Origin: Symbiodinium natans
Taxonomy: Eukaryota > Sar > Dinophyceae > Suessiales > Symbiodiniaceae
Direction of reading: 5' to 3'
Length of the DNA: 60,000 nt
NCBI GenBank assembly: GCA_905221605.1
Contig: CAJNDS010000824.1
Span: 515,001-575,000, forward strand
The notes under the pieces are model-generated. The model was given only the letters and a program-made list of their open reading frames with translations. It did no database searches and had not been told where the DNA came from. Made by a program: the position numbers and the translations under genes. Of this stretch, positions 53,601-60,000 are shown in pieces. How positions within the stretch are numbered: position 1 is the stretch's first letter; every line of letters starts with the position of its first letter.

Positions 53601-55120
53601 TTAGGGTGTATGAACCTAACCTCATCTACTCTATACTACTATAATCCCTGCTAGGGTGTATGAACCATAAACCCTTTTAGGGTTCGTTTGGTCCTGCAGG
53701 TTGAGGGATTTGTTCGGTGTTCTTTTTCCTGGTGCTATGCCGGCTTAATAGTTTCACAAGCCTTTTTGTAAATGATAGGGTTCAGTTTGGGGTCTAATTC
53801 GGAGAGGGGTTATATCGGCTTCGGGTTCCGTAGAGCTCTGCATTTCTCCAGGTAGGTGGGGAATATACAGGATAAGGTTTAAAGTTTAAACCTTGGGTAA
53901 ATGAGTGTTCCACAGCAGGTGACTGCCCCACGTAGCTGCAAGTTAACAGACCAGTGTTGATTCTAAACCTGATTGCATCTTGAAACTGTATGGACAGATA
54001 AAGGGCGCGGACCCTACAAGCCCTGAACCCCGAAGCTAGCTACCCCGAATCCGAAATGAAAAGTCTCTCAGGGGCTCTTGAGCGCTACATCCTGAAACCC
54101 TGCCCCGTTTGCGTAGCCAGTCTTGGCTTTGTAAGTACATGATACCAAACAAAAGGAAGTTTAATGCCCCCCCATACTAGGAACTATATACACCTGCAGG
54201 GTTAAAAGCTGCAAACCTTCAGACTGGTAGGCTGATGGTACCCTTTCCCTTTTTGTTGCTTCAATGTTCCCTCATAAAGTAACCAACCCCAAAAAGGGTG
54301 TCAGTCCTTGTTATAGTATCGTTCCTGGGCCACCAAGTCAGAGCGTTGCAGGCTGCTTTCCAGGGCAAACCTCGAACAATGCTCCGCCGACGGCACGCCG
54401 CCGCTCACTGCGGCGGCACGGAGAGGGCAGCTGGGCGTGGTCCGCCGCTTTTGCTTGGAAAGGGGAGCGGGTGTGGTTGATTTCAGGGTTTTTGGCTTCA
54501 GATGTTGGGCTTTGGGGTTAGGACCCCCTAAACCCTAAACCCACCATGTGGGTCAAGCCCAACAGATGAAAAAATCCTGCCGCTTTTTGGGGGAGACTGA
54601 GGACTCCTCCTTGAAAATCGGGCGGATGCCAACGCCACCGACCAGACCGGCAAGACGCCTCTCCTCTGCTAGAGGGGTCGGAATAAGTACGAGTCGAGTA
54701 GTATTCCCTTATGGTCCTTGACCCTAAACCCTATAAACCCTATACCCCCGAAACCCCGTTTGAAATTATTAAGGCCACTCTTCTACGCGGACGACTGCGC
54801 TGTGGCCAAGAGACTCTGGGACCCTCAGTAGTTTAGGGTTCAGGGTTTAGAGTTTAGGGTTTAGGGTTGATGGGACCCAGAGTACGACCTTATTCCCTTG
54901 TTTTAGGAAGTCGGTAGGGGTTTCATACAGGGTTTCGTCAATTCAGGGTGTCGGAGGGTTTTCGGGAAGTTAGGGTACATAAGATGTAGGGCTTCTAGGG
55001 CTAAGGTCCGAAGCCCGAAAAGTTTTTTGGACCCAGGCCTGCTTGAGGCGGGCATCAACGGAAGGCTTTCCAGGGCAGTTCGGGCGTCGCCGTACCCTAC
55101 GCCTGCGAAGTGGCGAGCCG
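38603..55120 (+). CDS. Ankyrin-repeat protein gene, at least 25 exons
   Basis: Protein-interaction scaffold of tandem ~33-residue ankyrin repeats; partner and location unknown. Best exons: 38603-38682, 39570-39658, 41591-41662, 42531-42610, 43091-43128, 44139-44191, 45365-45406, 45783-45848, 46150-46198, 46976-47055, 47371-47475, 48026-48092, 48557-48608, 49371-49449, 50027-50098, 50331-50418, 51046-51145, 51535-51592, 51887-51955, about 52100-52159, 52470-52519, 52657-52705, 53207-53343, 54364-54470, 54602-54656, 54774-54811, 55037-55120. Exons 45783-51955 sum to 885 nt in one frame. Typical pieces: TPLFMAAQ, VRLLLLAGADKD, RTPLHLAAARG, VVRCLLEAG, RTPLFIAAGNGQ. Exon borders cut repeats at varying points. 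Gaps remain near 43130-44138, 45407-45782 and 51956-52159. The first and last exons are not certain; 39570 and 55037 are less typical of the repeat. Confidence 0.9.
39431..39563 (+). repeat. (CCCTAAA)n block
   Basis: About 19 nearly perfect units, ending 6 nt before the exon at 39570. Confidence 0.95.
39570..39658 (+). CDS. Exon between ankyrin exons: EEVLPKKCSWESLGKPKEVK
   Basis: AG at 39568-39569 is followed by an open frame ending AHCCGVLDV and a GC donor at 39659. Codon use is G/C-ending as in neighbours. It is not an obvious ankyrin repeat and may be a linker. An exon at about 39766-39808 ending in GTAAGT could follow in phase 2. Confidence 0.7.
40376..40462. mobile_element. Element family 4 (right end degraded)
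   Basis: GTAGTAGAGTAGGTAACCTT followed by TAACCCCTTTTT matches the left half of 29967; the right half is diverged. Confidence 0.5.
41147..41277 (+). repeat. (CCCTAAA)n block
   Basis: About 18 units, essentially perfect until the last one or two. Confidence 0.95.
41591..41662 (+). CDS. Ankyrin-like exon
   Basis: Encodes DLLLAAGWGQADAVAVAWLQ plus SFNR and ends at a donor supplied by the telomere-like repeat (GTTTAGGG at 41663). Alanine/leucine helix pairs fit a divergent ankyrin repeat. Confidence 0.72.
42531..42610 (+). CDS. Ankyrin exon
   Basis: The frame reads ACKQGSLDVVQLLLSARANV then GHVDRTLSG, an ankyrin helix-turn-helix. The start is either CAA at 42531 after GCAAG or slightly upstream; the 3' end is within a few bases. 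Confidence 0.75.
43091..43128 (+). CDS. Ankyrin exon
   Basis: TGLSPLFVAAQAG after GCGAG, phase 2. This is the T-P-L-F-x-A-A core of an ankyrin repeat. The donor could be GC at 43125 or GT at 43129. Confidence 0.72.
44139..44191 (+). CDS. Ankyrin exon
   Basis: LLEAAADTNKAAGRWLW after CACAG, followed directly by (GTTTAGG)n, so the repeat block itself supplies the donor. Joins in phase 0 to ADKHGRTPLFVAA at 45365-45406. Confidence 0.8.
44191..44427 (+). repeat. (TTTAGGG)n block at an ankyrin donor
   Basis: More than 30 units, the longest G-rich block, starting right at the donor of exon 44139-44191. The same intron also holds a CCCTAAA block at 44598-44665. Confidence 0.95.
44842..44914. mobile_element. 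Inverted-repeat element, family 2 (shortened)
   Basis: Core CTTGGGCCCCAAAGTCCCTA and AAGGCCCAAGTACTCC, as at 55138. The outer ends are partly lost. Confidence 0.55.
45783..51955 (+). CDS. Phase-verified core of the ankyrin gene (12 exons)
   Basis: Exons 45783-45848, 46150-46198, 46976-47055, 47371-47475, 48026-48092, 48557-48608, 49371-49449, 50027-50098, 50331-50418, 51046-51145, 51535-51592, 51887-51955 join to 295 codons without a stop. Every acceptor is AG followed by G. Donors are GT at 45849, 47056, 47476 and 50099, and GC at 46199, 48093, 48609, 49450, 50419, 51146 and 51593. Junction peptides such as LLEA/RASAGG and LAGVA/RDPTDQ read through as normal ankyrin sequence, supporting the GC donors. 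About nine repeats are covered. Confidence 0.92.
49458..49593. mobile_element. Inverted-repeat element, family 5, next to a donor
   Basis: GCCCAAAGAGCCCAA at left, TTGGGCTCTTTGGAGGGC at right, with AATGAAGGAATACACC and a TTTAGGG block inside. Begins 8 nt after the GC donor of exon 49371-49449. Confidence 0.75.
49680..49780. mobile_element. Inverted-repeat element, family 2
   Basis: AAGGGTCCATGTACC at left and GGTACATGGACCCTT at right, a perfect terminal inverted repeat, with AAGGCCCAAGTATATAC inside. In intron of the ankyrin gene. Confidence 0.8.
50428..50528. mobile_element. Inverted-repeat element, family 6
   Basis: CTGGTTCTTAGTAGGGAATG at left, CATTCCCTGCTAAGAACCAG at right, 19 of 20 bases paired. 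Starts 10 nt after the GC donor at 50419. Only copy seen. Confidence 0.8.
51185..51260. mobile_element. Inverted-repeat element, family 2 (decayed)
   Basis: AAGGGTCCATC at left, TAGGTACACAGATTCCTAG at right, with AAGTACTTTAAGGCCCAGGT inside. About 40 nt after the GC donor at 51146. Confidence 0.65.
51391..51486. mobile_element. Inverted-repeat element, family 3
   Basis: AAATGAACCCTAAAAGGG... and ...GGGTTTCATTTGG, with inner GGTTCATATACTC matched by GAGTATATGACC. Confidence 0.7.
52160..52235. mobile_element. Inverted-repeat element, family 3, starting at a donor
   Basis: GTGAAACCTAAAAGGGTATA begins exactly where the ankyrin exon ends (52159), and the right end is GGGGTTCAGTTGCTCC. Inner GGTTCATATACTC is shared with 51391. 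Confidence 0.7.
52470..52705 (+). CDS. Ankyrin exon pair 52470-52519 and 52657-52705
   Basis: The first exon encodes VVRCLLAAGAAKDRAD and ends at a GC donor (52520); the second encodes HGHSPLFIAAGKGHYE with a GC donor at 52706. Joined in phase 2 they give KDRADQHGHSPLFIAA, a perfect repeat. The GT eight bases downstream would break the frame. Confidence 0.88.
52726..52844. mobile_element. Inverted-repeat element, family 1, with TTTAGGG insert
   Basis: TGGGATGTTCTTAGTAGGGA at left and AAGGGGGAACATCCCA at right. The interior is a block of TTTAGGG units. It begins 20 nt after the GC donor at 52706. Confidence 0.72.
53207..53343 (+). CDS. Ankyrin exon
   Basis: HEVAQCLVDAEADLHQADRI then GQSPLFIAADVGHVQVVRHL, more than one full repeat. 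The 3' end is uncertain: GTTTAGG at 53344 (phase 2, fits the next exon), or an earlier GT at 53312. Confidence 0.85.
53550..53700. mobile_element. Inverted-repeat element, family 3, with internal duplication
   Basis: GCGAACCCTAAAATTGGG at left, CCCTTTTAGGGTTCG at right. The middle CTATAATCCCTG..TAGGGTGTATGAAC occurs twice in tandem. Confidence 0.68.
54364..54811 (+). CDS. Ankyrin exons 54364-54470, 54602-54656, 54774-54811
   Basis: They encode SADGTPPLTAAARRGQLGVV; LLLENRADANATDQTGKT; and PLFYADDCAVAK. Donors are GT (54471), GC (54657) and GA (54812, GACTCTGG). Junction readings (ERGA/GLLLENR, TGKT/PLFYAD, AVAK/SLLEAGIN) match the repeat. The 54657-54773 intron is a short inverted-repeat element. 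Confidence 0.85.
54657..54773 (+). mobile_element. Intron made almost only of an element of family 7
   Basis: Intron between ankyrin exons 54602-54656 and 54774-54811. It contains GGGGTCGGAATAAGTACG and ends GAAATTATTAAG. The intron starts GCCTCTCCTCT and the next exon starts GCCACTCTTCT (with the intron's last G), so the flanks look like a duplicated copy of the exon. Confidence 0.75.
55037..55120 (+). CDS. Last typical ankyrin exon
   Basis: Begins LLEAGIN after ACCCAG in phase with the GA-donor exon. After that the frame is less ankyrin-like (GRLSRAVRAS) while a second frame reads GVAVPYACEVASR, so a base error or an unseen splice is possible. A GTGAGG donor sits at 55121. Confidence 0.65.
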
Positions 55121-55137
55121 GTGAGGACTGTAGCCCT

Positions 55138-55240
55138 AAGGGTCCATGTACCTAGTTATTATGTACTTGGGCCCCAAATACCCGATATAGCAAGTACTAT
55201 AAGGCCCAAGTACTCCCTATTTAGGTACATGGAATTCTAG
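55138..55240. mobile_element. Inverted-repeat element, family 2
   Basis: AAGGGTCCATGTACC at left and GGTACATGGAATTCTAG at right; starts 17 nt after the GTGAGG donor at 55121. Confidence 0.75.
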
Positions 55241-55721
55241 GGTAGGTTGTAAGGCTGACGTTCAGCCATCACCTTCTACGGTCGGGAGGTTGCAAAAGCC
55301 CTCCTGCAGTTTTCTCATCTCTCGATTTTCGAGTCGATCGCCCTTGCGTCGCGCCCTATACATACGCTGCCTTGTAAATACCATATGGCCACTTCTCTAG
55401 AATGTGGTTCCCTTTTGGGCGGTCCTTGTTATAAGGCGGCCCCTTTTTATTTAGGGCACCCCAGAACGGACCATACTTTAGAGAACACGCAGTCGCTGTC
55501 GTACACAGCTCTCGTTTTGAGCTCACTACAGCGATGCTCTTTCAGCGGCACGATGGCAGCCAGTTCGGCTCAGCTTGGCCACACAAAAGAGGCAAGAGCC
55601 GATTGCTGCGTTGCTGTGTGCCTTTTTGTTGAGCTTCTGTGTGGTTCTGAAGAGACCCTCCAAACCCTAAACCCTAAACCCTAAAACCCTAAACCCTACA
55701 AGCCCCAAGCCTGGCACCCAG

Positions 55722-55816
55722 GCAGCTCTCCCTCTTCTCGCACGCCCAAGCCGAGCCTGTGGCCGAAGCACTGGACTGGAACGCCTCGCAGGACCTTCCA
55801 GGCAACCCCGAGGGGG
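55722..55816 (+). CDS. Exon of unknown role after the ankyrin repeats
   Basis: The frame after CCCAG reads QLSLFSHAQAEPVAEALDWN then ASQDLPGNPEGG, with G/C-ending codons, then GTGACA. Probably the same gene's C-terminal region. I do not recognise a domain. Confidence 0.65.
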
Positions 55817-56078
55817 GTGACAAGAGGTTCACAACTACTATTTGCTTAAGAAATCCTGTAAAACAATGATGGTAGTGTTACTCTTCTTTTTTTTTGGGGG
55901 GGGGGGGGGTTCAGGTGGTGGGTGGTTCAGGTGGTGCGGGGTTCAGGTGGTAAGGTACGTGTTGTTTTGTTCGGGTTTCTATCAAAAGTGTGGAGAGGGG
56001 AAGGCTTGGGGTTTAGGTCTTCCTGTGTTTGCGGGTAAGGGTTGGAGGGACGCGTTGAAGACGACTTTTCTGCACAGC

Positions 56079-56144
56079 TTCACACTCTTGAGCTTCATCG
56101 TCACGCCTCCAAGCTCTGTGCACAGCCCGCCCTGGACCCCAATC
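56079..56144 (+). CDS. Possible exon LHTLELHRHASKLCAQPALD
   Basis: Follows CTGCACAG and stays open to a TAG at about 56149. Composition fits coding. It joins 55722-55816 only if that exon uses a GA donor before its end. Otherwise unsupported. Confidence 0.4.
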
Positions 56145-56703
56145 TTTATTAGGGTTAAGGGTTTAGGGTTAGGGTTTAGGGTTTAAGGTTTAGGGTCTAA
56201 ACCCCAAGGCAAAATGAGGGCCCTACATGTCTGCAGGCTTCTCGAATGGTGGGCTGCAGCGAGACGACGGCTGCACGGCAGCAACGGAGAGGGCGAGAAG
56301 TTAGAAGTCGCGGAGTAGGGGCTCTAGCGAAACGCGTGGGATGTTCTTCGTATTGCGATGCGGGAGTTTCAATACTCAACAACATTGATCTTATTTTTCA
56401 TTCTGTTCAAGTAGGCCCCTTGGCTGATTTGGAAGAGCATCCCATGTCAGAATAGAATATTAGCCAGGACCAGCTAGGAGGGACTATAGTGATGAGTGAA
56501 GGTTTAATTCAGGGTTCCCTTGTGTAAATCTTGAGGCCCAAGACATGGGTATAGGGCTGGCACTGTTGCCACTACATGTACCCATCCAAAAGCAGAGAAG
56601 CGTCTCCAAAGCCCACGTCATTGTTCCTGCTCGAAACTCTCCGAACCCTACCTCGACCCCAAGCTTAAACCCATCTTCCTTCATACGGAACCTCACAGCA
56701 GCT

Positions 56704-56832
56704 ACTATAGGGTCGGAATAGGTACTAATCGTATTTCCTCATGGTCCCTTCATATAATTATACTACAGAACCCCCCCCCTTCACCCCCACCCCCCCACCC
56801 CACCACCCCCAAACCCTATTCTGAGTATTAAG
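56704..56832. mobile_element. Element family 7 with poly-C insert
   Basis: CTATAGGGTCGGAATAGGTA at left, CCCTATTCTGAGTATTAAG at right, with a C/A-rich run inside. Its right end serves as the acceptor of the 56833 exon. Confidence 0.68.
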
Positions 56833-56928
56833 GCCCCTGTATACCACGCCCCAAGCACCAAGCCAGGCGTAGCAGCTGCAGATGCTCTCCATGCTCAGGT
56901 CCTGCAACAGCAGGCCAGACTTCTTTGA
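56833..56928 (+). CDS. Possible terminal exon with stop
   Basis: After TATTAAG (end of an inverted-repeat element), codons read APVYHAPSTKPGVAAADALH then AQVLQQQARLL and TGA at 56926-56928. It could instead splice at CAG/GTCCTG (56899). A possible end of the ankyrin gene. Confidence 0.5.
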   Translation, partial: APVYHAPSTKPGVAAADALHAQVLQQQARLL

Positions 56929-57689
56929 GTTGAGTGTCATAGGATATGAGGGTTTCGGGTTTGGGGTTTAGGGTTTGTGGTTTTTCGAAATTAGGGTATT
57001 GCCGGGTCCCCTACTACTTGGGGATCTATATTGGGTACATACCCTCTTGAATACCCTATAAAACAAGGGGCCCATACTTCAGAACATGTAAAGGAGGTAA
57101 GGGACCACATTACGGAAACTACCCCTTGAGGCTAGTAATTAGTGCTAAGTGCCAAGCCTCCTACTTCTGAGTGGCGGCGCGAGAAGAGGACACCCTGACC
57201 CTAAACCCTAAACCCTACACCCTAAACCCTAAACCCCACGCACAGACCCAAGTGGCAGGAATTTAGGATTCGTACAGACCCTCAACGTCTGTGTGTGTGT
57301 GTGTGATCCAGATACCCCTTCACTAGGAATTCGAGCTGCGGGTTGATGAGCCTTCAGGGGTTTAGGGTTTAGGGTTATAGGGTTTTGGGTTTTGGGTTTA
57401 GGGTTCAGGGTTTAGGGTTCAGGGCTTAGGTAGCTGCTGGCGTCCCCTATTTTCGAAAACCCCCATATTGCTGCGAATTTATTAGAGGACTATGCTCGCA
57501 ACAGCGTACTGATTGACCCTGTCTATCATAGTTTCGCAGGGTTTTGGGTTTAGCCCAGTAGCACCCCTTTCTTATCCTGCAAGGCCTTAGAGATTTCACC
57601 ACATGCACGCCCCCGCCCGTCCTCAAAGACAAATTACCTAAACCCGAAAACCTCCTAAACGCGACACCCCCCTAAGGCCCCTGAAAAAC

Positions 57690-57848
57690 CCAAACCCCCT
57701 AAACCCGAAACCCGAAACCCCACACCCTACACCCTAACCCCTAAACCCTAACCCCTAAGCCCTAAACCCTAAACCCTAAACCCTAAACCCTAAACCCTAA
57801 ACCCTAAACCCCAAACCCCAAACCCCAAACCCCAAACCCTAAACCTCC
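57690..57848 (+). repeat. CCCTAAA/CCCCAAA block
   Basis: About 20 units with local runs of CCCCAAA, placed just before the acceptor of exon 57872-57955. Confidence 0.92.
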
Positions 57849-57871
57849 CTCTCTCCCTCCTTCCCCCCCAG

Positions 57872-58636
57872 GCTGCCCCGGAGTGGGCCGCCTCGCTGGA
57901 GACGCGGCCGGAGGACTTGGCAGTGCTTGCCAGGGGCCCAAGGATGCTCCTCCGGGTTTAGGGTTTAGGGTTTAGGGTTTAGGGTTTAGGGTTTATACGT
58001 TTAGGGTTTAGGGTTTAGGGTTTAGGGTTTATACGTTTAGGGTTTAGGGTTTAGGGTTTAGGGTTTAGGTCTAGAAGGCGTGCATAAGGGGTCCCCTGTC
58101 AAGGGCCCATTACTAAGGGGCCATGTAAACACCCGAAGAGTTTATTGGGTTCATGTTTTAGGGTTTAGGGTTAGGGTTTAGGGTTTAGGGTTTAGGGTTT
58201 AGGGTTTAGGGTTTAGGGTTTAGGGTTTAGGGTTGAAAGGTTTGAGCTTCATGGGTTGAGTAGGTCTCTCTCCTTTATTCAGAAGTCAGGGTTCTGGGGG
58301 GGTTATTCATGAGCTTAGATTTCAGGGTATCTACCAAAAACCCTAAAAAAGCTTAGGGAGCCTTAGGGAGTAGAGGGGGCTATTCGGGACCTGCGGTTGC
58401 ATACCCCCCCTGAAAGCTCCCTTCAGGACCCTAGAATTTTGTGTGCGGTAATTACCAGGTTTATTCAGGTAAAGCCCTAATGGGTACTTCTGAAGAATGT
58501 AATAGAGTTTAGGGCTGAGGATTTATTGGGTGTTGGCAAGATGAAGTTCGTTTCTGAGGCGGTCAGGGCTCGCAACTTGAGGGTGTACTTGCGACACAGG
58601 GATCTCAGTTTCATAGCCGAAACCGTTACCTTCAGG
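57872..58636 (+). CDS. Exons 57872-57955 and 58541-58636 of an unrecognised gene
   Basis: First exon: AAPEWAASLETRPEDLAVLA then RGPRMLLR, with donor GTTTAGGG. Second: MKFVSEAVRARNLRVYLRHR then DLSFIAETVTFR, with donor GTCCATG lying inside the terminal repeat of an inverted-repeat element. Both junctions are phase 0. A third exon starting VVSSAGRQ at 58805 (GC donor at 58829) also fits phase 0. No domain recognised; may be the tail of the ankyrin gene. Confidence 0.7.
57956..58233 (+). repeat. TTTAGGG blocks after a donor
   Basis: Two dense blocks (57956-58069 and 58160-58233) with the variant GTTTATACGTTTAGGG twice. Begins at the donor of exon 57872-57955. Confidence 0.92.
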
Positions 58637-58731
58637 GTCCATGCATCTGAATAGGGAATACTTGGGCTTAAAGTACTTGCTGGATAGGGAATTTGGGGCC
58701 CGAGTATATACCAAAAAGGTACATGGACCCT
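58635..58731. mobile_element. Inverted-repeat element, family 2, starting at a donor
   Basis: GGGTCCATGCATCTG at left, AAAGGTACATGGACCC at right. The exon 58541-58636 ends within the first bases, so the donor GTCCATG is the terminal repeat itself. Confidence 0.78.
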
Positions 58732-59589
58732 ATAAGCCCTAAACCCTAAACCCTACACCCTAAACCCGGCTCAGAGACCTTCAGTCTCCGAAGCTAACCC
58801 CCAGGTCGTCTCGAGTGCTGGGCGCCAGGCGAGCCTGTGTTCGAATCCAGCTCTTCAGTCCTGCTATTAGACGATTTCTACATCATACAGGGTTTTCGGG
58901 TTTTAGGGTCTAGGGTTTGGTGTGTAGAGTTTAGGGCCTTAAGCCTATGACCTTGAATCCTAAACCCTGAGTATGATGACGAGACCGTCCAGTTGACGGT
59001 TCCAGCCAACTAGTTCTTCGTACAATGTAAAGGAACTTCGGTGCCCCACTATATACCCTAAATTCTAACACCAAAACCCTTTTAAAGGATGATATAACGG
59101 CCATTAAATCCAGATTCGTCGGTACCAAGAAGACGATTTCCTTGCCCGACGGGCTTAGAGCTTGTTGCTTTGAGGCCTCGTAGGGTTTTAGGTTTTCGGG
59201 CTTGTAGGGGTAGGCCTTGTAGGGCCTCATGGTTCTAGAGTTGGTGCGGTCTACGCCCGCTTTCAGGGGTTTCGGGTTTAGGGTTTAGGGTCTCAGACTT
59301 TTGGGGTTTAGTGGGGTCAAAACGGCATAATTGCCGTTTCGCTGCACGGCGTTGCGCTCTGAAGAGTTTAGTGCGACCCCTTGCGGAGAGTCAAACCCCT
59401 AACCTAAACCCCTAAATCCCATGTTTAGGATTTAGGGTGCAGGATTTGGGCACAAGGGCCTTCTTTGTGGGCTTCAGACGTTTAAACTGCGATTCCTAAA
59501 CCCTATCTTCAGCCCATAGACCCTACAAGCCTTCTATACCCTGTAAACCCAGTAAGGCCTCTGTATAAACTGTAAACCCTGTAAACCAT

Positions 59590-59775
59590 GTAAACCCAAG
59601 AAACCCTGTAAAACCCTATAAACCCCAAACCCGAAACCCTAGACCCTAGACCCTGAACCCAAACCCTAAGCCCTAGACCCTACACCCTAGACCCTAAACC
59701 CTACACCCTAGCCCTAAACCCTAAACCCTAAACCCTAAACCCTAAGCCTTACACCCTAAACCCTAAACCTTAAAA
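59590..59775 (+). repeat. CCCTAAA-rich block
   Basis: Degenerate C-rich units with CCCTAGA and CCCTACA variants, immediately before exon 59783-59888, which is followed by GGGTTTA units to the window end. Confidence 0.9.
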
Positions 59776-59782
59776 CCCTCAG

Positions 59783-59888
59783 CTGCTGAAGCCCCTTGGG
59801 AGGAGCTTTTGGAGGGGAGCTTGCGCTCCCTTTCGTCGGTTCCAGGCCAGGATTGGAGATGGCCATCTCCCGCGAGTGTAAAGAGGGG
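59783..59888 (+). CDS. Exon of an unrecognised gene running out of the window
   Basis: After CCCTCAG the frame gives AAEAPWEELLEGSLRSLSSV then PGQDWRWPSPASVKR, ending at GTAAGG. Acidic then basic composition; no known motif. Followed to the window end by TTTAGGG and GGTTTAA repeats. Confidence 0.68.
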
Positions 59889-60000
59889 GTAAGGTTAGAA
59901 GGGTTAGGGTTTAGGGTTTAGGGTTTAAGGGTTTAAGGGTTTAAGGGTTTAAGGGTTTAAGGGTTTAAGGGTTTAAGGGTTTTAGGGTTTTAGGGTTTTA

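Noticed and set aside
58825-58860. tRNA T-arm-like GTTCGAATCC
   Set aside because: Stem bases on both sides do not pair, and no acceptor, D or anticodon arm fits. The place reads better as the exon starting at 58805.
1-60000. Chromosome end or subtelomere
   Set aside because: Telomere-like blocks are short, in both orientations and everywhere between exons, not a single terminal array.

Overview
This window looks like nuclear DNA of a dinoflagellate, most likely a dinophyte such as Prorocentrum, Polarella, Amphidinium or a Symbiodiniaceae alga; the species cannot be told from sequence alone. The reasons are plant-type telomere repeats (TTTAGGG/CCCTAAA) scattered through the whole interior, genes cut into many exons of 20-160 nt, introns starting with GT, GC or GA and ending in AG followed by G, and all recognised genes on the + strand. 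Almost no gene is visible as a long ORF. Most long ORFs are translated G/C runs, TA or TTTAGGG repeats, so I rebuilt genes exon by exon from peptide similarity, splice sites and reading phase. Layout: (1) 1-1300, possible cysteine-rich exons of an upstream gene. (2) 2824-13569, a complete 17-exon gene for a D-isomer-specific 2-hydroxyacid dehydrogenase (phosphoglycerate-dehydrogenase type); the exons sum to 951 nt (316 codons plus stop), with one unbroken frame and a signal-peptide-like N-terminus. (3) About 13631-38384, many + strand exons of one or more genes I do not recognise. Several phase-consistent chains can be joined; short modules with a D/N-P-x-x-Y-like motif recur. (4) 38603-about 56928, a long ankyrin-repeat gene; from 45783 to 51955 twelve exons join in one frame (885 nt) and encode consecutive ankyrin repeats. 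(5) 57872-59888, exons of an unrecognised gene, or the tail of the ankyrin gene, running past the window edge. Between exons the sequence is intron: telomere-like repeat blocks in both orientations, poly-G/poly-C runs of up to about 50 nt, TA-rich microsatellites, a 700-bp array of a 9-bp unit, and at least nine families of short (about 75-150 bp) terminal-inverted-repeat elements. Many of these elements start at or within about 20 nt of a splice donor, as expected for introner-like elements. The most notable signals are the donor mix (27 phase-checked introns: 11 GT, 13 GC, 3 GA), a shared GACTCT start in several GA introns, the tendency for TTTAGGG to follow donors and CCCTAAA to precede acceptors, and an element in the ankyrin gene whose flanks look like a duplicated exon sequence.
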